Positions 50,111-59,528 of a stretch of 64,000 nucleotides of DNA are shown piece by piece (within the stretch, counting starts at the first letter, position 1; each line of letters opens with the position of its first letter). Origin of the DNA: DASQPR01 sp963797675. Its GTDB lineage: Bacteria; Actinomycetota; Actinomycetes; Mycobacteriales; Micromonosporaceae. A model generated the notes under the pieces. The model was not told the origin of the DNA. It saw only the letters and a list, made by a program, of their open reading frames with translations, and did not search any database. The stretch lies in the NCBI GenBank assembly GCA_963797675.1, contig CAWCQQ010000002.1:1054001-1118000 (forward strand), read 5' to 3'. Position numbers and translations under genes: made by a program.

Positions 50111-50410
50111 TTATCCACCCAGGGCGACGACTACCTCGTGCCGCGCGGACGAGGCCACTGACAGGCCGAGCGCGACGTAGCGCTCATGGACGGCGATCGC
50201 ACCGGGCCGCTCCGCCGCGGCCCGACTGTCCTCCGGTCGTTGCCACGTGTCGATCATGACAAGCTCGCCGTGGACCCCGGCGTCGAGCACGCGAAAGTCC
50301 AGGAAGCCCGGGTTATCGCGGATCACCGGACCCATCTCGGTACGGAGATATTCGATGACCGCCGCATGGTTTTCGGGCGGGAACCGTAGGTGCAGGATCG
50401 CTGAGTACAC
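50111..50410 (-). CDS. Antibiotic biosynthesis monooxygenase (ABM)-like small protein
   Basis: A 99-residue ferredoxin-like dimer protein, starting GTG 50410 (VYSAILHLRFPPENHAAV). The segments PVIRDNPGFLDFRVLDAG and GELVMIDTWQRPEDSRAA are typical of ABM-fold proteins. It follows the epimerase by 10 bases, in the same direction. Such proteins include monooxygenases and haem or quinol-binding proteins; activity cannot be told. A role in the methylmalonyl-CoA pathway is not established. Confidence 0.6.
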   Translation of the reverse strand: MYSAILHLRFPPENHAAVIEYLRTEMGPVIRDNPGFLDFRVLDAGVHGELVMIDTWQRPEDSRAAAERPGAIAVHERYVALGLSVASSARHEVVVALGG

Positions 50411-50420
50411 GCCGCCGAGC

Positions 50421-50888
50421 CTAGTCAGCGGCGGGTTCGACCAACTCCACCAGGACGCCACCGGCATCCTTCGGATGGACGAAGTTGATGCGGGAGTTGG
50501 ACGTACCTCTTCGTGGGGTGTCGTAGAGCAGGCGGACGCCGCGCTCGCGCAGCGCAGCGCAGGTGGCGTCGACGTCGGCGACGGTATAGGCGACCTGCTG
50601 CACACCCGGGCCATTGCGGTCCAGGAACTTCGCGATCGTCGAGGACGGGGTCAGCGGCGCCAGCAGCTGGAGGCAGCCGCCGGCCGGGGTCGGGCCGACC
50701 GAGAGCATCGCCTCGCGGATCCCCTGCTCGACGTTCTCCTCGACGTGGATGCAGGCCATGCCGAACACGCGACCGTAGAACTCGATCGCCTCGTCGAGAT
50801 CGGCCACGGCGATCCCGACATGGTCGATTCTGAGCAGGCCGATCGAGGCCAAAGGTGACGAGGGTGACACGCCTGGGTACGTCGACAT
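50421..50888 (-). CDS. mce: Methylmalonyl-CoA/ethylmalonyl-CoA epimerase
   Basis: Interconverts the 2R and 2S forms of methylmalonyl- or ethylmalonyl-CoA; 155 residues of the VOC fold. The metal ligands are His in RIDHVGIAVADLDEAI, Gln or His in GVQQVAYTVADVDATC and Glu in VLVELVEPAAD, with CLQLLAPLTPSSTIA and NSRINFVHPKDAGG near the site. Both ethylmalonyl-CoA and methylmalonyl-CoA steps need it. It is divergent from the acetyl-CoA acetyltransferase gene with only 48 bp between them, so they may share control. A 16-residue N-terminal leader (STYPGVSPSSPLASIG) precedes the fold. Confidence 0.94.
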   Translation of the reverse strand: MSTYPGVSPSSPLASIGLLRIDHVGIAVADLDEAIEFYGRVFGMACIHVEENVEQGIREAMLSVGPTPAGGCLQLLAPLTPSSTIAKFLDRNGPGVQQVAYTVADVDATCAALRERGVRLLYDTPRRGTSNSRINFVHPKDAGGVLVELVEPAAD

Positions 50889-50936
50889 GCGGCTAGTCTG
50901 ACAGCTGAGGCATCGTTAACTCGAAGGGGAGTTTCC

Positions 50937-52121
50937 ATGGGTTCCGTCATCGTCGCTGGCGCTCGTACGCCGATGGGCAAGCTGCTGGGCAACCTGAAGG
51001 ACTTCCCGGCCACCGCGCTCGGCGGCGTCGCGATCAAGGCAGCGCTCGAGCGCGCTGGTGTCGCCCCGGAGCAGGTGCAGTACGTGATCATGGGTCAGGT
51101 GCTGCAGGCCGGCGCCGGGCAGATTCCGGCCCGTCAGGCGGCCGTGAACGCGGGCATCCCGATGAGTACGCCGGCGCTGACGATCAACAAGGTCTGCCTG
51201 TCCGGCCTGGACGCGATCGCGCTCGCCGACCAGCTGATCCGCGCCGGCGAGTTCGACATCATCGTGGCCGGCGGCATGGAGTCCATGACGAACGCACCGC
51301 ACCTGCTGATGAATCAGCGGCAGGGATACAAGTACGGCGACGTGGTGATCAAGGACCACATGGCGCTGGACGGACTTACCGATGTCTATGACGTCTGCTC
51401 GATGGGCGAGTCGACCGAGCGGCACAACCCGGAGTACGGCGTGACCCGCGAGCAGCAGGACGCGTTCGGCGCAGCGAGCCACCAGAAGGCCGCCGCCGCT
51501 CAGAAGAGCGGTGCGTTCGCCGCCGAGATCACGCCGGTGGAGATCCCGCAGCGCAAGGGCGAGCCGCTGCTCGTCCTCGAGGACGAGGGCATCCGGCCGG
51601 AGACCACGGCCGAGTCACTCGGGAAGCTGCGGGCCGCCTTCACGAAGGACGGCACGATCACCGCGGGTACGTCCTCGCCGATCTCCGACGGTGCCGCCGC
51701 GGTCGTCGTGATGAGCAAGGCGAAGGCCGAGGAGCTGGGCCTCACGTGGCTCGCCGAGATCGGCGCACACGGCAACGTGGCCGGCCCGGACAACTCGCTG
51801 CACGCCCAGCCGGCCAACGCGATCAACCACGCACTGTCCAAGTCGAACATGTCCGTCGCCGACCTCGATCTGATCGAGATCAACGAGGCGTTCGCAGCGG
51901 TCGGCATCGCGTCGACGAACAAGCTCGGCGTCGACCCGTCGATCGTGAACGTCAACGGCGGCGCGATCGCGCTCGGCCACCCGATCGGCATGTCCGGCGC
52001 CCGTCTCGTACTCAGCCTCGCGATGGAGCTCCAGCGTCGCGGTGGCGGCGTCGGTGCGGCCGCGCTCTGCGGCGGCGGAGGTCAGGGCGACGCGCTGATC
52101 ATCACCGTGCCAGCTGCCTAA
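50937..52121 (+). CDS. atoB: Acetyl-CoA C-acetyltransferase (thiolase)
   Basis: Condenses two acetyl-CoA to acetoacetyl-CoA or the reverse; 394 residues, the usual length. The acyl-accepting Cys is in INKVCLSGLDAIALAD, the His in ALGHPIGMSGARLVL and the second Cys in ALCGGGGQGDALII. The region ELGLTWLAEIGAHGN and EINEAFAAVG fit the family. With hbd and ccr it starts the ethylmalonyl-CoA route. ATG 50937 follows a GAAGGGGAG ribosome binding site. meaB follows on the same strand. Confidence 0.96.
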   Translation: MGSVIVAGARTPMGKLLGNLKDFPATALGGVAIKAALERAGVAPEQVQYVIMGQVLQAGAGQIPARQAAVNAGIPMSTPALTINKVCLSGLDAIALADQLIRAGEFDIIVAGGMESMTNAPHLLMNQRQGYKYGDVVIKDHMALDGLTDVYDVCSMGESTERHNPEYGVTREQQDAFGAASHQKAAAAQKSGAFAAEITPVEIPQRKGEPLLVLEDEGIRPETTAESLGKLRAAFTKDGTITAGTSSPISDGAAAVVVMSKAKAEELGLTWLAEIGAHGNVAGPDNSLHAQPANAINHALSKSNMSVADLDLIEINEAFAAVGIASTNKLGVDPSIVNVNGGAIALGHPIGMSGARLVLSLAMELQRRGGGVGAAALCGGGGQGDALIITVPAA

Positions 52122-52158
52122 CCGTGATCGAGCGGAGCGAGGTCACCAATGATGCGGC

Positions 52159-52193
52159 ATGTTCGCGACGCCGCGGAGCGGAGTCGCGAACAT
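52159..52193 (+). promoter_or_regulatory. Hairpin covering the meaB start codon
   Basis: ATGTTCGCGAC (52159-52169) pairs perfectly with GTCGCGAACAT (52183-52193) around 13 bases. The ATG I use for meaB begins at 52192, so the last two bases of the stem are its first two bases. In mRNA it would hide the start; it could set coupling to the upstream gene. Confidence 0.5.
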
Positions 52194-53169
52194 GAGGCGT
52201 AGCAACGACATTCCGGCTCTCGTTGCCGGTGCTCGAGACGGTGATCCGCGCGCGGTCGCGCGGCTGATCAGTCTGATCGAGGCCGGTACCGAGTCGGTCG
52301 AGGCCCAGCCGCGCCTGCGCGAGGTCGCGGCTGCGCTCGCGCCGCACACCGGTAACGCTCAGGTGATCGGCATCACCGGCTCGCCCGGGGTGGGAAAGTC
52401 AACATCGACGAACGAGCTGGTACGCGTTCTCCGCGCGGCCGGCAAGCGGGTCGGCATCCTGGCCGTCGACCCGTCCAGCCCGTTCACCGGCGGCGCGATT
52501 CTCGGCGACCGGGTCCGGATGCAGGACCACGCCACCGATCCCGGCGTCTATATCCGGTCGATGTCCTCGCGCGGGCATCTCGGCGGACTCGCCGCGGCGA
52601 CACCGCAGGCCGTACGCGTGCTGGACGGCGCGGGTTGCGATGTGGTGCTGGTCGAGACGGTCGGCGTGGGGCAGGCCGAAGTCGAGGTCGCGAGCCTCGC
52701 CGACTCGGTGATCGTGTTGCTGGCACCGGGCATGGGCGACGCGATCCAGGCGGTGAAGGCGGGCATCCTCGAGATCGCCGACATCTTCGTGGTCAACAAG
52801 GCCGACCGCGATGGTGCCGATGCTGCGTACAGCGATATCCAGGGCATGATCGCGCTCGGCGAGCGGCGAGCCGGCCAGTGGCGACCGCAGGTCGTCCGGA
52901 CCGTGGCGGCGCGCGGTGAGGGCATCGACGATCTCGTTGCTGCGATTGATAAGCACACGACGTGGTTGGCCGAACACGATGAGTTGAGGCGCCGTCGCGA
53001 GGCCAGGGCCGCCGCCGAGGTCGAAGCGATCGCCCTTGGCACTCTCCGCAGTCGGATCGGATCACTCCGTGACGGTACGGCGTTGCCGGCGCTCGCATCC
53101 CGGGTCGCAGCAGGGAAAACCGATCCCTACACGGCGGCGGACGAACTACTGGCAGGGTTGCAGCGATAG
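52192..53169 (+). CDS. meaB: Methylmalonyl-CoA mutase-associated GTPase MeaB
   Basis: A G3E-family GTPase that guards B12-dependent acyl-CoA mutases and gates cofactor loading; 325 residues. GTPase motifs are GITGSPGVGKSTSTNELV (P-loop), AVDPSSPFTGGAILGDRVRM, VETVGVGQAEVEVA and VVNKADRDGAD (NKxD). The helix LPALVAGARDGDPRAVARLI and the end TDPYTAADELLAGLQR are usual. It would serve Ecm (31 kb) and IcmA (61 kb). ATG 52192 is chosen because homology begins there; ATG 52159 is in frame but is the far arm of the hairpin. It lies 70 bases after the thiolase. Confidence 0.93.
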   Translation: MRRSNDIPALVAGARDGDPRAVARLISLIEAGTESVEAQPRLREVAAALAPHTGNAQVIGITGSPGVGKSTSTNELVRVLRAAGKRVGILAVDPSSPFTGGAILGDRVRMQDHATDPGVYIRSMSSRGHLGGLAAATPQAVRVLDGAGCDVVLVETVGVGQAEVEVASLADSVIVLLAPGMGDAIQAVKAGILEIADIFVVNKADRDGADAAYSDIQGMIALGERRAGQWRPQVVRTVAARGEGIDDLVAAIDKHTTWLAEHDELRRRREARAAAEVEAIALGTLRSRIGSLRDGTALPALASRVAAGKTDPYTAADELLAGLQR

Positions 53170-53336
53170 CTTGGCGCGCGGCATAGTAGCTGCTGGGCGA
53201 TCATGGCCGCCATACCGAACGCATCGTAACTTCGGTTCCATCGCGGCTGGTCTTCCCACATCTCGAGTCGCTAGGGTGCAGCGGGTGCAGGCCGGTGCCT
53301 GCGCGACCGACCGCTGTTCGACCGGGGAGGCTCCAC

Positions 53337-56300
53337 GTGACTGGGTGGACCGTGATGCTGCGTGGCATCGGGTTCCGAGCGGGACGATCGCTGCTCGTCC
53401 TTTTGATCGCAACCATCGCGACCGCATCCGCGGTCGCGGCCGCAGGCTACATCCGCGCTTCGCAGCAGTCGGTGCTCGCCGATGGCCTGAAATACAGCCC
53501 GTCCTACCAGACCAACGTGACGATGCAGTCGGCGGACAGTTCGGTCAGAGGCGGCACAGCTGGCGATCAGCCGGGAGCTGGCGGCGAAGCCGCTGCTGCG
53601 GCAGGTATTCGGCACGCCGATCTATGCCGAGGACAACGATCTGTTCTCCGGCTTCGACAACAAGCAGGCCGGGCTCGCGTGGTTCGCGTGGCGGGACGGC
53701 GTCTGCGCGCACCTGACGATCACCGGCTCCTGCGCCTCGTCGCAGGGTCAGGTCATGGTCAGCCAGCGCTCGGCGGCGCGCTTCGGCATCAAGGTCGGCT
53801 CGACGATCTACATCGCCGGCTCCAACCCGACGATCGTGCCGGGCCACGCAACGGCGGACTCGCAGGAGGTTCTGGAGAAGGTCGTCGGGCCTCTACACGC
53901 CGACGGACCTGAACGATCCGTACTGGGCCGGAAATCCCTACTTCTGCGGACGGTCCGGACGCCAAGTCGCCGACCCAGATCCGCCTGGACTCGATCTTCA
54001 CCGCGGACCGGGACGACGTCGAGCGGCAGAACGGGCTCAGCCGATCTGCACGTCGACATTCCGCTGCGGCTCAGCGCGGTCAATCTGGACAACGTCGCGC
54101 CGATGCTGGCCGACCTCAAGGGGTTCGAGACGAGCACCGGGCAGCAGAGCTTCCTGACCGACTCCGGCGTGACGATCGTGCTGGATCAGGTGGCCGCACA
54201 GCAGCACGCGCTCGCGACCACGATCCCGGTCGTCGCCGTACCGCTGGTGGTGTTGTGTCTGTTCGTCCTGTTCCTGGTCGTCACGGCGCTGACCGAGGAG
54301 CGTACGCCCGAGCTGGCCCTGGCCAAGCTGCGCGGATATCCGACCGGACGCGCATCCCGGTTCGGCATGGCCGAGATGCTGATGCTGATCGTGCTCGCGA
54401 TGCCGCTCGGCATCATCCTCGGACTCGGCCTGACCGAAGGCGGCCAGCCGAGCGATCCTCTCCACCGGTACGCACGCGGAGTTCCGCATGCCGATCCTGC
54501 TGGCCGGTGTCGGCGCGATGGTCGCCGGCATCGTCGCGGCCTGGCTCGCCACCCGCGCCACGCTGAGCCGCGGCGTGCTGGCGTTGATGCGTCGGGTACC
54601 GCCACGGACCGGCTGGCGGGCCGGCGTCGGCCTCGGCGTCGCGATCGCGTTCGTCGCCTCGTCCCTGGTGGCCGCGTTCCTCAACCGCTCGTCGCCGATC
54701 GCCTGGCTGGCGGCGCCGTCGATCGCGTTGATCGCCGGCCTGGTCGCGGCGCGGATGCTCGCGTTCATCTCCGGCCGTCGGCTGCGGTTCTCGGTCCGGC
54801 GCGGCAACGTGGTCGGCCTGCTCTCCGGCGCCTGGCTGGCCCGCCAGCCCGGACGCAACCGGGTCGTCGCGGTGCTGACCGTCGCGGTTGCGCTGCTCGT
54901 CTTCGGTGCCGTCGGGTGGGACGTCGGCGCTCGCGGCCCGGACCGACAACGCGCAGGCGACACTCGGTGCCGTCGCAGGTCTTCCGGGTCGTGCCGACCT
55001 ATCCGTCGGCGCTGGAGGCCGCGGTGCGCAAAGCCGACCCCAGCGGCAACACGATGGGCGTGATCGAGGCGAACCAGTACTACGGGCACGGATACGTGAC
55101 GCTGGTCGGCGGTCGACGCGTCCGCGCTCGCCAAGGTGGCGATCTGGCGCGGCATGTCGCCGAGTCAGGTCGGCGCGCTCGCCACGGCACTGCGGCCGGT
55201 GACGGCGAAGCCGCTGACCGTACATCGGTTCGATGACGGTCACCGCGAACGTGACGGCGCTGAGCGGCGCGCCGATCGAGATCAGCGCGCTGGTCAGTGC
55301 GCCCGGTTCGCCGCCGACGTCCGAGCCGCTCGGGGTGCTGGCGAAGGGTACGTCCACCTACTCCGGACTGCTGGCTGGGTGCCAGGACGGCTGCCGGCTG
55401 CTCGGGCTCTCGATCGGCCGGACCGCCGGGCCGTCCGCGGAGGCCGACGCATCGCTCGACATCACGTCACTGGTCTCCGACGGTGTGCAGATCACCGACT
55501 TCTCCGGTGGCGCGTGGGTGGCCGACCAGACCCGGGCGCCGCAGGCGCACCTGCAGGTCGCCGCGGACACCGCGATGCACGTCACGCTGGCGACGACGGA
55601 TCCGACCGATGCGCTGATCAGCTACCAGGACACGCCGGCGGCACTGCCGGTCGTCGTGTCCGGCGGATCGAAGGACAGCGACCCGAACGCCGACCGAGTT
55701 CTCGTTCCCCGGTCTGGGCTCCGATCCGGGCCCGATGAGCGTCGTCCGGCGGACCGACGTCGTGCCGAACGGTGGCGCCGACTCGATCCTGTTCGACCTG
55801 GACACCGGATCGGCGATCGCGGAACGATCCGGATCACTGGCCGACGTGACGAACCTCGAGTACGAGGTCTGGGCGTCCCCGTCGGCGCCGGCCGACCTGG
55901 GCGACAAGCTCACCGCCGCCGGCCTGACCGTGCTGTCGTCGGACACGATCGACAACTACCTGACCCGGCTGTCCCGCGGCGCACCGACGCTCGCGATGTG
56001 GTTCTACCTCGTGGCCGGTGGACTCGCTCTCGTGCTCGCGGTCGGCGTCGTGCTGCTCGGCGCGTACGTCGGTGCCGAGGCGCGCATCTACGAGTACGCG
56101 CGCTGAAGGTGGCCGGCGTCCGACCGCGAACGATCAGGCGCGCGGTGCTTCGGGAGTATCGATCCGTGCTCGGTATCGCGCTCCTGGTCGGCGTCGCGGC
56201 CGGCCTCGGCGGAGCGATCCTGATGCTGCCCGGCATCCCGCTCGTCACCGTCGACGGGCCCGTCGGCGACGTGCCGTACAGCGGGCACATGCCGGCGGTC

Positions 56301-56408
56301 TACGGCGCGCTCGCCATCACCATCGTCGCCATGGGCGTCGTCGTCGTGCTCGCCATGCGCGTGCTGCGGCGGGCGACCCCGGACCGCCTGCGGGAGGGAG
56401 TCCGATGA
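53337..56408 (+). CDS. FtsX-like ABC transporter permease, many frame breaks
   Basis: A permease of about 1020 residues, in the MacB/LolCDE-related FtsX class. The first helix after a GTG start (ribosome binding site GGGGAGG) is LLVLLIATIATASAVAAAGY. Later helices include VVLCLFVLFLVVTALT, MLIVLAMPLGIILGLGL, VAGIVAAWLATRATLSRG and VAAGLGGAILML; between them lie large extracytoplasmic parts. The frame shifts near 53540, 53885, 54480, 54955, 55110, 55200, 55695 and 56105; each new frame continues hydrophobic or FtsX-like sequence, and the end RVLRRATPDRLREGVR overlaps the next ATG. It is part of one operon with two ATPases. The same ectodomain motif occurs in the partial gene at 63.0 kb. Confidence 0.75.
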
Positions 56409-57388
56409 GTCTCAACGTTTCGTGCCACAGCCTGGTGTTCATCTACCGGCTCGAGGGCTACGACGTCGTCGCGCTGTCCGGCGTGGATCTGGAGATCGCG
56501 GCCGGCGAATCGGTCGCGCTGATCGGACCGTCCGGTTCCGGCAAGTCGACGCTGCTCTCGCTGCTGGCCGGCCTGCTGCGACCGTCCGCCGGGCGGCTCA
56601 CCGTCGGTGAGCACGACCTGGTGAAGGCCAGCGAGCCGGAGCTGCAGATGATGCGGTCGAAGGACATCGGTGTGGTTCTGCAGGGCGCGGCACGCAACCT
56701 GTTGCCCTACCTGAGCGTCGAACAGAACGTGCGATTCGCGCAGAGGGCCGTCACGGGCGGGGCGAAGGCGACGCTGCCGCCGCCGCGCGAGGTGCTGTCC
56801 ACCGTCGGTCTGGGCCTCCGGAGCCGCTACAAGCTCCGGCCACCGGACCTGACGCCGGCGGAACGCCAGCGGGTCGCGCTCGCGGTCGGGCTCGCGTGCC
56901 GACCGGGGCTTCTGCTCGCCGACGAGCCGACGTCGCAATTGGACAGTCAGTCGCGGGACGAGGTGATGGGCGCGCTGGAGTCGATCCGGCGGCTCGGCAC
57001 GACCGTGATCGTGGTCACGCACGACCCCGAGGTCGGCGCGCAGATGGGCCGCTCGGTCACGATCCGCGATGGTCGGGTCGGGGGCGAAGGTCACAACGGC
57101 GAGGACTTCGCGATCGTCGGCCGCGATGGTTCGGTCCATCTCCCGTCCGAGCTGATGACGCGGTTGCCGGCCGGAACGCTGCTCAGCGTGCACGAGCAGC
57201 CGGACGGCACGGTACTTCTCGTACCGGCGCGGGGCGGACGGGACGGCACGCCACGACCCGCCGTGACATCCTCCGGCGCCCTGTACGGCCGGCCGACCCC
57301 GGCCACGACGTCCACCGAGGCATACCTGACCGAGCAGCGGCGGCATCGCCAATCCGATCATCCAGATATTTACCGGGGAGAGTCCTGA
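56405..57388 (+). CDS. ABC transporter ATP-binding protein with atypical signature motif
   Basis: A 327-residue ATPase. Walker A is LIGPSGSGKSTLLSLLAG, the Q-loop GVVLQGAARNLLPYL, Walker B LLLADEPTSQLDSQS and the switch His VVTHDPEVGAQ. The signature, normally LSGGQ, reads LTPAERQRVALAVG, so the glycines that contact the partner's ATP are lost. A C-terminal extension of about 90 residues (DGSVHLPSELMTRLPAGTLL, later Pro/Thr/Ser-rich) follows. The start overlaps the permease stop in ATGA, and the stop overlaps the next ATPase in TGATG. It probably pairs with that canonical ATPase. Confidence 0.9.
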   Translation: MSLNVSCHSLVFIYRLEGYDVVALSGVDLEIAAGESVALIGPSGSGKSTLLSLLAGLLRPSAGRLTVGEHDLVKASEPELQMMRSKDIGVVLQGAARNLLPYLSVEQNVRFAQRAVTGGAKATLPPPREVLSTVGLGLRSRYKLRPPDLTPAERQRVALAVGLACRPGLLLADEPTSQLDSQSRDEVMGALESIRRLGTTVIVVTHDPEVGAQMGRSVTIRDGRVGGEGHNGEDFAIVGRDGSVHLPSELMTRLPAGTLLSVHEQPDGTVLLVPARGGRDGTPRPAVTSSGALYGRPTPATTSTEAYLTEQRRHRQSDHPDIYRGES

Positions 57389-58044
57389 TGAGCAAGACGC
57401 TGATCGCTGATCGCCTGACAGTCGCGTACGGGAAGGACCGGCCCGTGCTCCGGGGCGTATCGGTGATGGCCGTGCCGGGACGCGTACTCGCCGTGACCGG
57501 GCCGTCCGGCGCGGGCAAGACGACGTTGCTGTGGGCGCTCGCCGGCCTCCTGCGGCCGGCCGAAGGCTCGGTCACCGTCGATGGAACCGCACTTCGTGAC
57601 CGGGATCACGCGGTTGCCGAGCGAATCGTGCTGGTACCCCAGGACAACGGCCTCGCGCCGATCTTGACGGCATCGGAGAACATCGCTGTCGCGTTGCTGG
57701 CCGGTGGCACGACGGCATCGGATGCGCGCCGCCTCACGGTCGAGTCGCTGGACCGCCTCGGACTCTCCGGTCAGGCCGATCAGCTCGTGGAGGAGCTCTC
57801 CGGCGGCCAGCAGCAGCGTACGGCGATTGCGCGTGGCCTCGCGCTCAGCGGCAACATCCTGCTGGCCGACGAGGTCACGAGCGAACTGGACGCCCAGAAC
57901 CGGGCGAAGGTTCTCGATCTTCTGCTCGCCGAGGCGCGGCGGGGAGCCGCCGTTGTGTTCGCCACCCATGATCCAGAAGCCGCCGCCGGGTGCCATGCCG
58001 AGCTGCATCTGATGGACGGATCGGCCGAACTTGTGCGGGGTTAA
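57388..58044 (+). CDS. ABC transporter ATP-binding protein (canonical)
   Basis: A 218-residue ATPase of MacB/LolD size. Walker A VTGPSGAGKTTLLWALAG, signature ELSGGQQQRTAIARG, Walker B NILLADEVTSELDAQN and switch His FATHDPEAAA are all intact. Start ATG 57388 with GGGGAGAG upstream. With the preceding atypical ATPase and the FtsX-like permease it forms an export or mechanotransmission complex acting on envelope substrates; the cargo is unknown. Confidence 0.92.
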   Translation: MSKTLIADRLTVAYGKDRPVLRGVSVMAVPGRVLAVTGPSGAGKTTLLWALAGLLRPAEGSVTVDGTALRDRDHAVAERIVLVPQDNGLAPILTASENIAVALLAGGTTASDARRLTVESLDRLGLSGQADQLVEELSGGQQQRTAIARGLALSGNILLADEVTSELDAQNRAKVLDLLLAEARRGAAVVFATHDPEAAAGCHAELHLMDGSAELVRG

Positions 58045-58242
58045 ACCTCATAAAACGCCCGAAAGGACATGAAGAATTCACGCTTCCAGCTGAACTGTCG
58101 CCATTCCGGCGTTTGGTGTACTACGCTGCACGAGTTGCCGTGTTTTAGTGCGGTGGCACGTCGAGTCGCAGGTCAGTGAGTCGACGTCAGAATGAGTTCC
58201 GTCGGATTCCTGACGGTCTCGACGTTAGCAAGGACGAGGGAC
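58045..58242 (+). other. Long 5' leader of the cold-shock gene
   Basis: A 198-base gap ends with AAGGACGAGGG before the cold-shock ATG. Long leaders are usual for cold-shock genes, which fold differently in the cold. I see no single structure that would decide it. Confidence 0.35.
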
Positions 58243-58446
58243 ATGGCTGTAGGCACTGTTAAGTGGTTCAACGCGGAAAAAGGCTTCGGCTTCATCACTC
58301 CTGATGATGGTGGCGCCGACGTTTTCGCTCACTTCTCGGCGATCGCGACCAGCGGTTACCGGACGCTAGACGAGAACCAGCGGGTGGAGTTCGAGATCGC
58401 CCAGGGCCAGAAGGGCCCGCAGGCGGAGAACATCCGTCCCGTCTGA
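58243..58446 (+). CDS. cspA: Cold-shock domain protein (CspA family)
   Basis: A 67-residue OB-fold RNA chaperone. RNP1 is GKGFGFI-like (EKGFGFITPDDG), RNP2 is DVFAHFSAI, and the end is GQKGPQAENIRPV. Start ATG 58243. It binds single-stranded nucleic acid and prevents mRNA structures. It is transcribed alone; an intrinsic terminator follows at once. Confidence 0.97.
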   Translation: MAVGTVKWFNAEKGFGFITPDDGGADVFAHFSAIATSGYRTLDENQRVEFEIAQGQKGPQAENIRPV

Positions 58447-58468
58447 TCCACGGATTGAACTACTAGAC

Positions 58469-58500
58469 CGGCTGCGGTCCGCTTCGGCGGGCCGCAGCCG
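58469..58500 (+). terminator. Intrinsic terminator after cspA
   Basis: A 14-bp stem with one wobble (58469-58482 with 58487-58500), a TTCG tetraloop and a following TTTGTCGTTT tract, the most classical terminator in the window. Confidence 0.88.
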
Positions 58501-58743
58501 TTTGTCGTTTATCGCCCATCATGTCGTGTTCCGGCCGCGGCCACCCCCACAAACGGCGGTTGCCGTGGAAAAAGAACCCTATTAGTTGTCGCGGGTCTGA
58601 CCTGCCGTGCGGTGTTCCGGCGGGATTCTCTTCGCTAGGCTCGCCCATGCGCGTGCCCCAGGGCGCCGGGCGCTTCCAGGCCCGCTCGGGGAGCCCGCAG
58701 CCCATGTGAGACCACCGACTTGCACCCCGCACGAGGAGACAAC

Positions 58744-59470
58744 ATGACGGATCAGGCTCCGGCGGCTGAAGCCCCGGTCGTGCCCGTACAGACCGCACCG
58801 GCAAGCGCCGCGGATACGGCGGCTCGCAAGACCCGCGCCGCGACCGACAAGGCCGTCGAGCTGGCGGGCGAGGCAAAGGACCAGCTCCAGGAGTTCGCCG
58901 GCAAGGCGGGCCAGGAGATCGCCGAGGCGGCCGGCCGGGCGGGCGTCGCGATCAGCGCCGCTGCCGACAAGGCCGAGGACGCGCTGGTCGAGGCGACTCA
59001 GCACGCGATGACCCGGCTGCGCAACAACGCCGAGCTGCCGTCCGAGCGCGGCGCCACGACGATCGCGAACGAGGTGGTCGAGAAGATCGCCGGCGTCGCC
59101 GCGTCGCGAGGTGCCGGGCGTCTACGACCTCGGCGGCAACGTCGCGCGGGTGATCAGCGGCGTCAAGGAGTTCCTGCACCTGGGCGAGGAGAGCCAGCGC
59201 CAGGGCGTACACGTCGTGCTGCAGGGTCGGCAGGCCGACATCTCGGTGACGCTCGTCCTCGAATACGGCTTCGTCGTCTCGTCGGTCACCGACAAGGTGC
59301 GCGAGAAGGTGATCAGCTCGGTCGAGGCACTCCTCGAACTCGACGTCACGGCCGTGAACATCCACGTCGACGACATCCACATCGAGGGTGACGGCAAGAC
59401 CGGCGACGACGTGGCCCGGGCCGCCGACTACGACACCGCCACGAAGGGCGTCACGGTCGGCAAGAAGTAA
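58744..59470 (+). CDS. Asp23/Gls24 family envelope stress protein, one apparent frame break
   Basis: A protein of about 241 residues. The N-terminal half is amphipathic helix, rich in Ala, Glu and Lys (residues about 35-100; QLQEFAGKAGQEIAEAAGRA), and the C-terminal half is the Asp23 domain: AREVPGVYDLGG after correction, then GRQADISVTLVLEYGF, KVREKVISSVEALL and VTAVNIHVDDIHIE. One extra base near 59102 splits the two halves. Asp23 proteins sit at the membrane and are induced by cell-wall stress. ATG 58744 has GAGGAG five bases upstream. The SDR gene follows 58 bases later. Confidence 0.85.
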
Positions 59471-59528
59471 GTCGTCCGACGGGGTACGGTCCGGTGGGCC
59501 GTACCCCCTGGGTTTTGAGGTGTTGATC

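Noticed and set aside
58521..58709. 62-residue open frame between cspA and the Asp23 gene
   Set aside because: Lacks a ribosome binding site and any recognisable domain, and composition is that of non-coding GC-rich DNA; a small protein is not excluded.
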